A stretch of DNA of 64,000 nt from Streptomyces sp. GESEQ-35. Its GTDB lineage: Bacteria; Actinomycetota; Actinomycetes; Streptomycetales; Streptomycetaceae. The number at the start of each line of letters is the position of its first letter. Positions within the stretch are counted from its first letter, which is position 1. Made by a program: the position numbers and the translations under genes. Of this stretch, positions 8,629 through 16,644 are shown in pieces. The notes beneath the pieces were generated by a model, which had not been told where the DNA came from, made no database searches, and saw only the letters and a program-made list of their open reading frames with translations. The stretch is taken from contig NZ_JAFFSX010000025.1 in NCBI RefSeq assembly GCF_017948485.1, positions 62,001 through 126,000 of the forward strand. Direction: 5' to 3'.

Positions 8629-9512
8629 GCCTCGCTCCTCCGGTCCGCCCTCAGGACGAGCAGCATCAGCGCGACGGTGACGACGAAGACGACGACGGAG
8701 ATGGCGGAGGCGTAACCGACACGGCCCGTCAGACCCGTGCCGGTGCGTTGGACGAGCATCACGAGCGTCGTGTCCTCACCGGCAGGACCACCACTCGGCC
8801 CTGCCATCAGGTAGACCTCCGAGAACACCTTGAAGGCAGCCACCGACGACAGCGCCCCGACCAGCACCATGGTCGACCGGACAGCGGGCACCGTGACGTT
8901 GAGGAAGCGCCGCACGGCACCCGCGCCGTCCACGGCGGCGGCCTCGTGGAGTTCGCGCGGCACGTTGGCGAGCGCGGCAAGGTAAATGATCATGTAGTAG
9001 CCGAGGCCCTTCCAGACCGTGACGGCCATGGCGCTGAGCAGCAGCAACCACTGGTCGCTGAGGAAGCCGATCCGGCCGACGCCGACCGTCTCCAGCAGCG
9101 AGTTCACCAGCCCGCGTTCGTCGAGCAGCCACACCCAGATGAGCCCGACCACGACGATCGAGGCGACGACCGGGGTGTAGAAGGCGGAGCGGAAGAAGGT
9201 GATGCCGGGGATGCTCTTCTGCACCAGCATGGCCAGCAGCAGGGGCAGGATCACCAGCGCGGGGACGACTCCGACGACGTACAGCGTGCTGTTGCGCAGG
9301 CCGATCCAGAACATGTCGTCGTGCAGCAGCTCGCGGAAGTTGGCGAGGCCCACGAACTCGCCGGGGATCAGGGTGCGGCGGTCGGTGAAGGCGTTGATCA
9401 GCGTGGAGACGAACGGGTAGAGGATGAAGGCGCCGATGACCAGCAGGCCGGGGGCGGCGAACAGCCATGGACTCACCGGCAGTTGGCGCCGCACCCGGGA
9501 CACGGTGGACAT
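8625..9512 (-). CDS. Carbohydrate ABC transporter permease (MalF/LacF type)
   Basis: This 295-residue membrane protein begins MSTVSRVRRQLPVSPWLFAA and contains six membrane spans and the EAA motif in ELHEAAAVDGAGAVRRF. The start codon ATG at 9512 lies two bases beyond the receptor gene stop, and its own stop overlaps the next permease start. It is the first of the two membrane subunits of the mannoside-type importer in this operon. Confidence 0.95.
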   Translation of the reverse strand: MSTVSRVRRQLPVSPWLFAAPGLLVIGAFILYPFVSTLINAFTDRRTLIPGEFVGLANFRELLHDDMFWIGLRNSTLYVVGVVPALVILPLLLAMLVQKSIPGITFFRSAFYTPVVASIVVVGLIWVWLLDERGLVNSLLETVGVGRIGFLSDQWLLLLSAMAVTVWKGLGYYMIIYLAALANVPRELHEAAAVDGAGAVRRFLNVTVPAVRSTMVLVGALSSVAAFKVFSEVYLMAGPSGGPAGEDTTLVMLVQRTGTGLTGRVGYASAISVVVFVVTVALMLLVLRADRRSEA

Positions 9513-9514
9513 CG

Positions 9515-10804
9515 CTATCCCTGCTGCTGAAGGAGCCGGTCGCAGGCCTCGACAGCGTTGTCGAGGGCTTCCTTGGGACTCTGCTTGCCCTGCAACGCCT
9601 TGGCGACCTCGTTGCGCAGCTCGGTCTTCATCTGCTCGCTGAACAGCACGGGCGTGTAATTGACCGCGGTCTTCAGCGACTTGGCGGCGGCCACCCGCAC
9701 CCGCGTCTCGTCGGTCCCGTCCTCCTTGGTGAAGTACGGGTCGTCGAGCGAACCGGCGGTGCTCGGGAAGATCGCGACCTTCTTGGCGAAGGACATCTGC
9801 TGCGCGGCTTCGGTGACGTAGTGCGCGAAAGCGACCGCGGCGGGCTTCTGCTTGGTCTGCGCGTTCACCATCACGCCCATCACGTACATGTTGACGTGGC
9901 CGGTGCTGGTGATCTGGTCGGTGATGCCGATGTTCTTGTACAGGTTCGGCGCCTGCTTCTTGAAGTTGCCCAGATCCAGGGCGCTGCCGGGGTTCATGGC
10001 GACGGCCTCGGTGAGGAACTTCTTGCCGGACGACTCCGGGGTGGCGGTCAGCGCCTGCGGGTCGAGCGCCTTCGCGTCGTACAACTCCTTGTACTTGGTG
10101 AGGAGTTCGACACCCTTCGCGTCGTTGAAGGTGAAGGCGGTGCCCTCCTTGTTCATGAGCGGAACGCCGTAGCGGCCGAAGTCCTCGACGGTGGGCACGT
10201 TGGCGAGGGTGGCGACCTTGCCGTCGGTCTTCTCCGCGATCTGGAGGGCGTCGGCGAAGAGTTCGTCGTACGTCGTCGGCGGCTGGTCGGCGTCGAGTCC
10301 GGCTTCCTCGAACAGGGACTTGTTGTAGAACAGCGGCCCGGTGTTGAGGTACCAGGGGAAGGCGTACGTGCCGGTCATCCCCGGTATCTGATGGCTGGCC
10401 CAGGCGCCGTCCAGGTACTCCTTCTTGTACTGCGAGGCCGCCTTGTCCAGGTCGAGCGCGAGGCCCGCCTTGGCCAGCGGGGCGACCAGGTCCGGCGAGA
10501 CGTTGACGACGTCGGGGAGGGTGCCGCCGGCCGCGTCCGCGCTGATCTTGTCGGCGTAGCCCTCGGCGGGCTGGTCGATCCACTTGACGTTCGTGCCGGG
10601 GTACTTCTTCTCGAAGTCGGCGACCAGACCCTCGAAGTAGTCCTTGAAGTTGGCGCGGAGATTCCAGGTCTGGAAGGTGATGTCGCCCTCGACCTTGCCC
10701 GAGGCGTCGGTCGAGCCACCGTCGTCTCCGGAGCCGCAGGCGCTCAGCGGCAGGAGGACACAGACGGCGAAAGCGGCAGCAAGGGCTCTGCGGGAAATAG
10801 GCAC
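9515..10804 (-). CDS. Extracellular sugar-binding lipoprotein (family 1)
   Basis: This 429-residue receptor heads the mannoside-type operon. It begins VPISRRALAAAFAVCVLL and has lipobox LSAC followed by a Gly/Ser/Asp linker, so it should be a lipoprotein. The mature part starts EGDITFQTWNLRANF and has the MalE-type fold of long-oligosaccharide receptors. I chose GTG at 10804 because AAAGGAGG lies about nine bases upstream; an ATG 51 bases earlier lacks a site. The gene is divergent from a LacI repressor, with CATTAG repeats between. Confidence 0.94.
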   Translation of the reverse strand: MPISRRALAAAFAVCVLLPLSACGSGDDGGSTDASGKVEGDITFQTWNLRANFKDYFEGLVADFEKKYPGTNVKWIDQPAEGYADKISADAAGGTLPDVVNVSPDLVAPLAKAGLALDLDKAASQYKKEYLDGAWASHQIPGMTGTYAFPWYLNTGPLFYNKSLFEEAGLDADQPPTTYDELFADALQIAEKTDGKVATLANVPTVEDFGRYGVPLMNKEGTAFTFNDAKGVELLTKYKELYDAKALDPQALTATPESSGKKFLTEAVAMNPGSALDLGNFKKQAPNLYKNIGITDQITSTGHVNMYVMGVMVNAQTKQKPAAVAFAHYVTEAAQQMSFAKKVAIFPSTAGSLDDPYFTKEDGTDETRVRVAAAKSLKTAVNYTPVLFSEQMKTELRNEVAKALQGKQSPKEALDNAVEACDRLLQQQG

Positions 10805-10897
10805 CGTGAACGGCCTCCTTTGCAACGGAGTTGGCCAACGACGCAGACCTTGCACGCCCCCTCACCGGCCCGTCAATGGCTCTGGCGCAGCTAATTT

Positions 10898-10944
10898 CAT
10901 TAGTGACTAATGCGTATTAGGATCACCGAGCTGAACCGCATTAG
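10898..10944. promoter_or_regulatory. LacI-type operator region with CATTAG repeats
   Basis: Between the sugar receptor and the LacI gene lies the inverted repeat CATTAGTGACTAATG (10898-10912), six-base arms around TGA. A further CATTAG occurs at 10939-10944 and a near copy TATTAG at 10915-10920. The cluster is much richer in A/T than its surroundings and is well placed to bind the adjacent LacI-family repressor and control both genes. Confidence 0.72.
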
Positions 10945-10987
10945 TGCATACTGGCCCGGTAATGCGTCGGTGGAATGGGGAATCACC

Positions 10988-12037
10988 ATGTCAGGCAAGC
11001 GGTCACCGGCCCGCCGGCCGACCATGAAGGACATCGCGCGCCACGCCGGGGTCTCCCAGAGCGCCGTCTCCTTCGCCTTGAACGGCCGGCCCGGGGTCTC
11101 CGAGGACACCCGCGACCGGGTGCGGCAGGTCGCCGAGGAGCTGGGCTGGCGGCCCAGTACGGCGGCCCGCGCGCTGTCCGGGGAGGGCGCGGCCACGGTC
11201 GGCTTCGTGCTCGCCAGGCCGGCCGAGACGCTGGGCGTGGACTCGTTCTTCCTCCAGCTCGTCTCGGGCATCCAGGAGGTGCTGGCGGAGCGGCATCTGG
11301 GGCTGTTGTTCCAGGTGGTGGAGGACATCGACGACGAGTGCGCGGTGTACCGGCGCTGGTGGGCCGAGCACCGGGTGGACGGCGTCCTCGTGGTCGACCC
11401 GCGCACCGACGATCCCCGGCCGGACCTGCTCGACGAGCTGGGTCTGCCCGCCGTGGTGATCGGCGGCGCCCCGGACGAACGCCACCCCGGCCTGTCCACC
11501 GTGTGGGCGGACGACGCGGGTGCGATGGCCGCGGTCGTCGACGAGCTGTACGCGCTCGGCCACCGGCGGATCGTGCACATCGCGGGGCTGCCGGGGCTCG
11601 CGCACACCGAGCGCCGGATCCGCACGCTGCGCGCCGAGGCCGGGCGGCGCGGGCTGACCGGAGTGGACTCGGTGCCCACCGACTACTCCGACGCGGAGGG
11701 CGCGGCCGTGACCCGTCGCGTGCTGTCGACGGCCGCTCCCGCGACCGCGCTGATCTATGACAATGACGTGATGGCCCTCGCCGGGGTCGCCGCCGCGACC
11801 GAGCTGGGCTTCTCGGTGCCGAGGGATGTGTCGGTGGTGGCCTGGGAGGACTCGGCGCTGTGCCGCATGGTCAAGCCGTGGCTGTCTGCCCTGTCCCGGG
11901 ACAGTGTGGAGTTCGGGCGTATGGCGGCGACGGAACTGACTGCGCTGCTGGACGGTGGGCCGGCTCGCACGGTGCGGGTGCCGGTGCCGCGGTTGATCGT
12001 GCGGGACAGTACGGGCGCGGTGCGCTCCGCGGGTTAG
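10988..12037 (+). CDS. LacI-family transcriptional repressor
   Basis: This 349-residue regulator has the LacI helix-turn-helix at its N-terminus (MKDIARHAGVSQSAVSFALN, then GRPGVSEDTRDRV) and a periplasmic-binding-protein-like sensor domain with DVSVVAWEDS and a C-terminal DNA-proximal region. The ATG at 10988 precedes the HTH by the usual short arm; the open frame begins earlier at 10910 but inside the operator region. It is divergent from the mannoside-type operon and almost certainly controls it. It is followed by a stretch with an intergenic motif shared with the region after gnd. Confidence 0.93.
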   Translation: MSGKRSPARRPTMKDIARHAGVSQSAVSFALNGRPGVSEDTRDRVRQVAEELGWRPSTAARALSGEGAATVGFVLARPAETLGVDSFFLQLVSGIQEVLAERHLGLLFQVVEDIDDECAVYRRWWAEHRVDGVLVVDPRTDDPRPDLLDELGLPAVVIGGAPDERHPGLSTVWADDAGAMAAVVDELYALGHRRIVHIAGLPGLAHTERRIRTLRAEAGRRGLTGVDSVPTDYSDAEGAAVTRRVLSTAAPATALIYDNDVMALAGVAAATELGFSVPRDVSVVAWEDSALCRMVKPWLSALSRDSVEFGRMAATELTALLDGGPARTVRVPVPRLIVRDSTGAVRSAG

Positions 12038-12185
12038 TGCCGCGATCTGTCGTCGGTCGGTCGCGGCGCCGTCGTGGCTGGTCGCGCCCACGCGGCGGAG
12101 CCGCATATCGACACAGCCCCGCGCCCCTTAGCGGCGTTGCCGAACCCGGGGGACATTGCGGGCCCCGATTGGGGACAATGGTCGT
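12038..12185. repeat. Streptomyces-type intergenic motif, copy 1
   Basis: This gap contains a segment near 12075-12140 with the core ccccgcgccccttag preceded by a small hairpin (GCGGC-GGA-GCCGC). A related segment with ccccgcgccccttac is found after gnd at about 39130-39200. Both follow stop codons and can fold, so they may be transcription-end or post-transcriptional elements. Confidence 0.4.
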
Positions 12186-13205
12186 ATGCCGCTCAGGGGA
12201 ACTGTCCGTGTTGCCGTCGCACTGGTGCTGTCGGCCGTGGTGGGATGCACGGCGGGCGGCGGTGACGACGACCCGGCGCGCACGAGCCCGCCGGCGTCGA
12301 CCCGCACCGTCACCCCCTCCCCCACGCCCTCCCCGGTCAACCCCGTGTCGATCCCCGCCCTCATCCAGCGCGAACACACGGGTTCCGGCCTCAAGCTCGG
12401 CACCGTCCTGGCCCGTACCGCCGACTACACCAGCTACGAGGTGACGTACGAGGCGAACGGGCTGACGATCTCGGGGCTCATGAACATCCCTGAGGGCAAG
12501 GGGCCGTTCCCGGCGTTGGTCCTGGCGCACGGCTATATCGACCCGGCCGTCTACACGACCGGCCGGGGACTTGCGCGCGAGCAGGATCTCCTCGCCCGCA
12601 ACGGCTATGTGGTCCTGCACACCGACTACCGCAACCACGCGAGGTCGGACAAGGACGCCGACAACAACGTCAACCTGCGGCTCGGCTACACCGAGGACGC
12701 CATCGGTGCGGCGATGGCGCTGCGGTCGTCCGGGCGGCCGGAGATCGACGGCGACCGCATCGGACTGCTGGGCCGCTCGATGGGCGGCGGTGTCGTCTAC
12801 AACTCGCTGGTGGTGGCTCCGGGCCTGTTCGACGCGGCTGTGGCCTTCGCTCCGGTCAGCGCGCACCCGGAGGAGAACATCGACCAGTTCCAGCGTCCCG
12901 ACGCCGACCCGGTCGTGGCCGAGATCGAGGCCGAGCACGGCACGCCCGAGGAGAACCCGGAGTTCTGGCGCGAGGCCTCCCCGCTCACCTACGTCGACCG
13001 GGTCACCGAGCCCCTGCTGATCCATCACGGCACCGTCGACGACACCTGCCCCATCGCCTGGACCCGGCACACGGTGGCCGCGTTCGAGAAGGCGGGCAAG
13101 GACGTGCAGCTGCGCACGTACCAGGGCGAGGGCCACACCTTCTACGGACAGTGGCCGCGCTCGATGGAGACCACCATGGACTTCTTCGAGGAACACCTGC
13201 GCTGA
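12186..13205 (+). CDS. Secreted alpha/beta-hydrolase lipoprotein (prolyl-oligopeptidase/acetyl-esterase-like)
   Basis: This 339-residue protein starts MPLRGTVRVAVALVL and has lipobox VVGC, then a Pro/Thr/Ser linker. The alpha/beta-hydrolase core contains the oxyanion region VLAHGYIDP, nucleophile GRSMGG (Ser near residue 198), acid GTVDDTCP and catalytic His in GEGHTFYG. It probably hydrolyses esters or peptides at the cell surface. An in-frame ATG 30 bases upstream exists but would place a non-signal-like stretch before the signal peptide. The gene ends at a strong hairpin shared with the convergent fucosidase. Confidence 0.9.
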   Translation: MPLRGTVRVAVALVLSAVVGCTAGGGDDDPARTSPPASTRTVTPSPTPSPVNPVSIPALIQREHTGSGLKLGTVLARTADYTSYEVTYEANGLTISGLMNIPEGKGPFPALVLAHGYIDPAVYTTGRGLAREQDLLARNGYVVLHTDYRNHARSDKDADNNVNLRLGYTEDAIGAAMALRSSGRPEIDGDRIGLLGRSMGGGVVYNSLVVAPGLFDAAVAFAPVSAHPEENIDQFQRPDADPVVAEIEAEHGTPEENPEFWREASPLTYVDRVTEPLLIHHGTVDDTCPIAWTRHTVAAFEKAGKDVQLRTYQGEGHTFYGQWPRSMETTMDFFEEHLR

Positions 13206-13206
13206 A

Positions 13207-13244
13207 GGGTGGCCACCGGGTCGCCGACGCCCCGGTGGCCACCC
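13207..13244. terminator. Bidirectional hairpin terminator
   Basis: A perfect 14-base stem, GGGTGGCCACCGGG and its complement, closes a 10-base loop. It lies between the convergent hydrolase and GH29 genes, starting directly after the hydrolase stop. Confidence 0.8.
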
Positions 13245-13250
13245 GGCCCC

Positions 13251-14795
13251 TCAGACCCGGGACCGGTACAGCCCGAACTCCGTGATCCGTACGGCACTCC
13301 GGGCACCGGTCACCCGCAACCGCCACCGCCGGGCCCGCACCGGAGCCGACAGCAGCAGGATCCGGCTCGCACCGACGGCCCCCGCCCGGGTCACCTCCGT
13401 CCAGGCGCCGTCCAGGTGCGCCTCGACGACGAAGCTCTCCACCTGCTGGCCGCGGCGGATGTCCTCGGCCAGCCGTACCCGGTCCACTTCCCGTTCCCTT
13501 CCGAGGTCGACGCTCACCCGGCCCGGTGAGGCCGTGACACGGGCTTCCTGCGCCAGGTCCTCGGGCAGTTCCCGGTCGACGCGTTCGCGGAACTCCCGCA
13601 GCCGGACCACGTCGGCGGCGGGCAGCAACCCGTCGGTGTCCGGCGGGATGTTGAGCAGCAGGACGGAGTTGCGCCCGACGGACCGGAAGTAGATGTCCGT
13701 CAACTGCTCCACTGTCTTGGGCTGTTGGTCGGCATGGTAGAACCAGCCGTCCCGGATGGACACATCGCACTCGGCCGGCCACCACTGCAGATAGTCCGCT
13801 GTCGGCAGGGCCGTGACAAGCGCGTCACGGCTGCCCATGTCGGGGGCGTCGTAGGCGAGGGCGTAGTCGGTCCGGCCGTAGTCCTTCTCCTGGACCGGTA
13901 CGACACTCCACTCGTCCTCGCGGGCCAGCCCGCCCTCGTTGCCGACCCACCGCACGTCCGGGCCGGAGACCGCGATCACGGCGTCCGGGGCGAGCGACCG
14001 CACCAGGGTGTACCAGCTGTCCCAGTCGTACTTCTCGACCTTGTCCGGCGGGATGCGCCCCTGGGCCCCGTCGAACCAGACCTCGTCGATCGGGCCGTAC
14101 TCGGTGAGCACTTCGTAGAGGTGGTTGAGCATATGGGCGCCGTAGTCGGTGGCTTCCAGGGTGAAGACGCGGTCCGGGGAACGGTCGTCGCCCTCGACGA
14201 GGGTCGGGATGGTGTGCTCGGTGCGGGCACTGCCGTTGGCGTACACGCCGTGGAGGAACTGGTTCTCGTCGGCGGGCGAGAGGTAGACGCCGACCTTGAG
14301 GCCGTACCGTCGCATGGAGTCGGCGAACGAGCGCAGCACGTCGCCGTGCCCGTCACGCCAGCTGCTGGAGGCCACGGAGTGGTCGGTGTAGCGGGAGGGG
14401 TGGAGCACGAAGCCGTCGTGGTGCTTGACGGTGAGGATGGCGAGCTTGAAGCCGCCGTCGCGCAGGGCACGGGCCCACTGGTCGGTGTCGAGGCCGGCCG
14501 GCTGGAACACATCGGGGTCCTCGTCGCCGGTGCCCCACTCCAGACCGGTGAAGGTGTTCACACCGAAGTGCAGGAACGCGGTCCGTTCCAGCTGCTGCCA
14601 GGCGACCTGCCGAGCGGTCGGCCGGACCTGGGAGGCCTTGCGGACGAGGTCCGCCTCGGTGTCGTCCGGGGAGACGGGGATGCGGTAGCGGGGGTCTTCG
14701 GCCTCGGCGGGTGCGGCCACCGCGGGGATTCCGGTCACGGCGAGCGCGGTGACGGCGGTGGCGGCACTGACGAAGAGGCGTCTGGAGACGGTCAT
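13251..14795 (-). CDS. Exported alpha-L-fucosidase, GH29 (last gene of three)
   Basis: This 514-residue enzyme starts MTVSRRLFVSAATAVTALAV, a likely twin-arginine (Tat) signal. The GH29 barrel includes FLHFGVNTFTGLEWG and the histidine pair TVKHHDGF; the probable nucleophile is the Asp of EVWFDGAQG near residue 240. The C-terminal ~130 residues form a beta-sandwich of discoidin type. It removes alpha-linked fucose outside the cell. The start is 13 bases after the GH20 stop, so it is the third gene of an exported GH29-GH20-GH29 operon. Fucosidase subtype (alpha-1,2 versus 1,3/1,4) cannot be set from sequence alone. Confidence 0.93.
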   Translation of the reverse strand: MTVSRRLFVSAATAVTALAVTGIPAVAAPAEAEDPRYRIPVSPDDTEADLVRKASQVRPTARQVAWQQLERTAFLHFGVNTFTGLEWGTGDEDPDVFQPAGLDTDQWARALRDGGFKLAILTVKHHDGFVLHPSRYTDHSVASSSWRDGHGDVLRSFADSMRRYGLKVGVYLSPADENQFLHGVYANGSARTEHTIPTLVEGDDRSPDRVFTLEATDYGAHMLNHLYEVLTEYGPIDEVWFDGAQGRIPPDKVEKYDWDSWYTLVRSLAPDAVIAVSGPDVRWVGNEGGLAREDEWSVVPVQEKDYGRTDYALAYDAPDMGSRDALVTALPTADYLQWWPAECDVSIRDGWFYHADQQPKTVEQLTDIYFRSVGRNSVLLLNIPPDTDGLLPAADVVRLREFRERVDRELPEDLAQEARVTASPGRVSVDLGREREVDRVRLAEDIRRGQQVESFVVEAHLDGAWTEVTRAGAVGASRILLLSAPVRARRWRLRVTGARSAVRITEFGLYRSRV

Positions 14796-14808
14796 GGCGT
14801 GGGGCTCC

Positions 14809-16644
14809 TCAGCTCAGGTACCAGACGGCGGACGGGCGTTGGTCCGGCGGGTACTGCACGAGCCGGCCGTCGTCCGGGCTCAGGGTCATCCGTGTGATGG
14901 CGTTGACGAGCCGGTATCCGCCGGCGGCGGGCTGCAACTCCCAGCGCTGAAGGGTGTTCGCGGCGTCGCAGGACTGCGCGGTCGCCTCGACGCCCGGCTG
15001 GAGCGGCACGTTGAGCGTCAGCCTGCCGCCGCGCACCTCCAGGCAGCCGGCCGCGGTCCGCAGGGTCAGATAGCCGTCGGTCGTGCGCTGCACCTGAGCC
15101 GTGAACGAGAGACCGTCCGTCCGGAAGGTGTACGTCCCGTCCGCGACCGGCGTCCTGGTCAGGTCCCGCCACCCGGGCGCGTGCCCGACCGCGGTACCGC
15201 GCGCGGTGAACTCGGCGTACGTGGCGTCCGGGTGCGGATCGCCCCACGTGGCCTGGGCGATGTGACGCAGTGCGGGCCACAGCCGCTCGGCGACCTCGTT
15301 CTCGGTCTCGCCACGGCCGTTGTCGGGCCACAGGCTGATCTTCGCGCCAGTGATGCCGTCGGCCGAGGTGAGCTTCTCACCTTCGAAGCTGCGCGGATCC
15401 CAGCTCTGCTCGTACAGCGCCCCGGTGTCGGAGTGGAAGCCGCCGCGGACGAGGTAGAGGGCGTACGCCGAATTCATCAACGGATAGCCCTGATCGATGA
15501 GTTGGCTCGGTTTCACCGCTACGTTCAGCCAGTGCTCGACCGTGGTGCCAGCCGCCACCGGCACGGTGTTGGCGCCGGTGAGCCCGTCGTTCCAGATGCG
15601 CAGCTTCTTGCCCTTGGCGACCGCGTAGGCGTGGACGCGGTTCACGAAGTCGACGAAGGCGTCCTGGGGTGTGGCGTCGGGGCCGTACTTCTCCTGCGCG
15701 TACTCCAGGATCTGCGGGTACTTGGCGAAGTCCGAGCCGAGCATGTACTCGTCCGCGCCCATGTGCCAGGACGTGGACGTGAAGGCCTGCGCGTACTCGT
15801 CGATCAGGCTGGTGTAGTAGGCGAAGGCCTCCGGCCGGGTGATGTCGAGGCGGGAGGGCTGCTTGTTGCCGTCGGTGTCGGTGAGCTGGAGGTCGGGGCG
15901 GTTTTCTATCCACGGGTCCATATGGCCCGGGGAGTTGATCTCGGGGATGATCTCGACGTGGTACTTGGCGCCGAGAGCGACGAGGCCGCGTATCTCGTCC
16001 TTGGTGTAGTAGCCCCAGGTGTTGGCCTCGGGATGGGCGTCGCTCTTCACCTTCAGCTCGACGAGCAGCTGGTTGAGCTTGTGGTACGCCATCTCGCGGA
16101 CGAGGTTCTCCAGCCAGGGCATCGAGATGTGGATGTAGCAGGCGCAGACCCCGACCCCCCGCTCCTGGTAGCGCGGCACGTCCACCGTGCGTCCGGCGGG
16201 GATCCGGTCTCCCTGCGCGAGGAGTTGCAGAAGGGTCCGGGTGCCGTAGAAGGCACCGGTCTCGGTCGCGCCGGTCACCGACAGCCGCTTGCCGGCCCGG
16301 AGTTCATAGCCCTCGGCGCCAAGAGCAGAACGCGAGGGCTGTACGTCGATCACGATGTCACCGGCGCGCGCCCCGCCCCGTACGACGGGAACCGTGCCGT
16401 GTCCCGCTTCCCTCAGATCGTCGGCCAGGGTCCGGGCGACCCGGCGCTCGGTCCCCGAGTCGGCGACGACACGGGTCCCCTGCCCGTAGGCATAACTGCC
16501 CGGTTCTGCCGTCCAGTTGGTCAGCGCGGGCACGGTGACCGGTGGCGGTTCCTGCTTCGCCGTCGCCTGCGCCGGTACTCCGAAGAGCATCAGCACCGCG
16601 ACGAGGCCGATCAGCGCGAACCGTCTCCTCCTTCGTTCAGCCAT
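14809..16644 (-). CDS. Exported beta-N-acetylhexosaminidase, GH20
   Basis: This 611-residue enzyme has a signal peptide (MAERRRRRFALIGLVAVLML, cleavage near AQATA). An N-terminal GH20b domain is followed by the GH20 barrel with the catalytic Asp-Glu pair in SWHMGADEYM (near residue 296). The C-terminal ~130 residues (TTDGYLTLRTAAGCLEV, LQRWELQP) look like a carbohydrate-binding beta-domain. It should release terminal GlcNAc/GalNAc or act as a lacto-N-biosidase. The start overlaps the upstream fucosidase stop by eight bases, and the downstream fucosidase begins 13 bases after its stop. Confidence 0.93.
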   Translation of the reverse strand: MAERRRRRFALIGLVAVLMLFGVPAQATAKQEPPPVTVPALTNWTAEPGSYAYGQGTRVVADSGTERRVARTLADDLREAGHGTVPVVRGGARAGDIVIDVQPSRSALGAEGYELRAGKRLSVTGATETGAFYGTRTLLQLLAQGDRIPAGRTVDVPRYQERGVGVCACYIHISMPWLENLVREMAYHKLNQLLVELKVKSDAHPEANTWGYYTKDEIRGLVALGAKYHVEIIPEINSPGHMDPWIENRPDLQLTDTDGNKQPSRLDITRPEAFAYYTSLIDEYAQAFTSTSWHMGADEYMLGSDFAKYPQILEYAQEKYGPDATPQDAFVDFVNRVHAYAVAKGKKLRIWNDGLTGANTVPVAAGTTVEHWLNVAVKPSQLIDQGYPLMNSAYALYLVRGGFHSDTGALYEQSWDPRSFEGEKLTSADGITGAKISLWPDNGRGETENEVAERLWPALRHIAQATWGDPHPDATYAEFTARGTAVGHAPGWRDLTRTPVADGTYTFRTDGLSFTAQVQRTTDGYLTLRTAAGCLEVRGGRLTLNVPLQPGVEATAQSCDAANTLQRWELQPAAGGYRLVNAITRMTLSPDDGRLVQYPPDQRPSAVWYLS

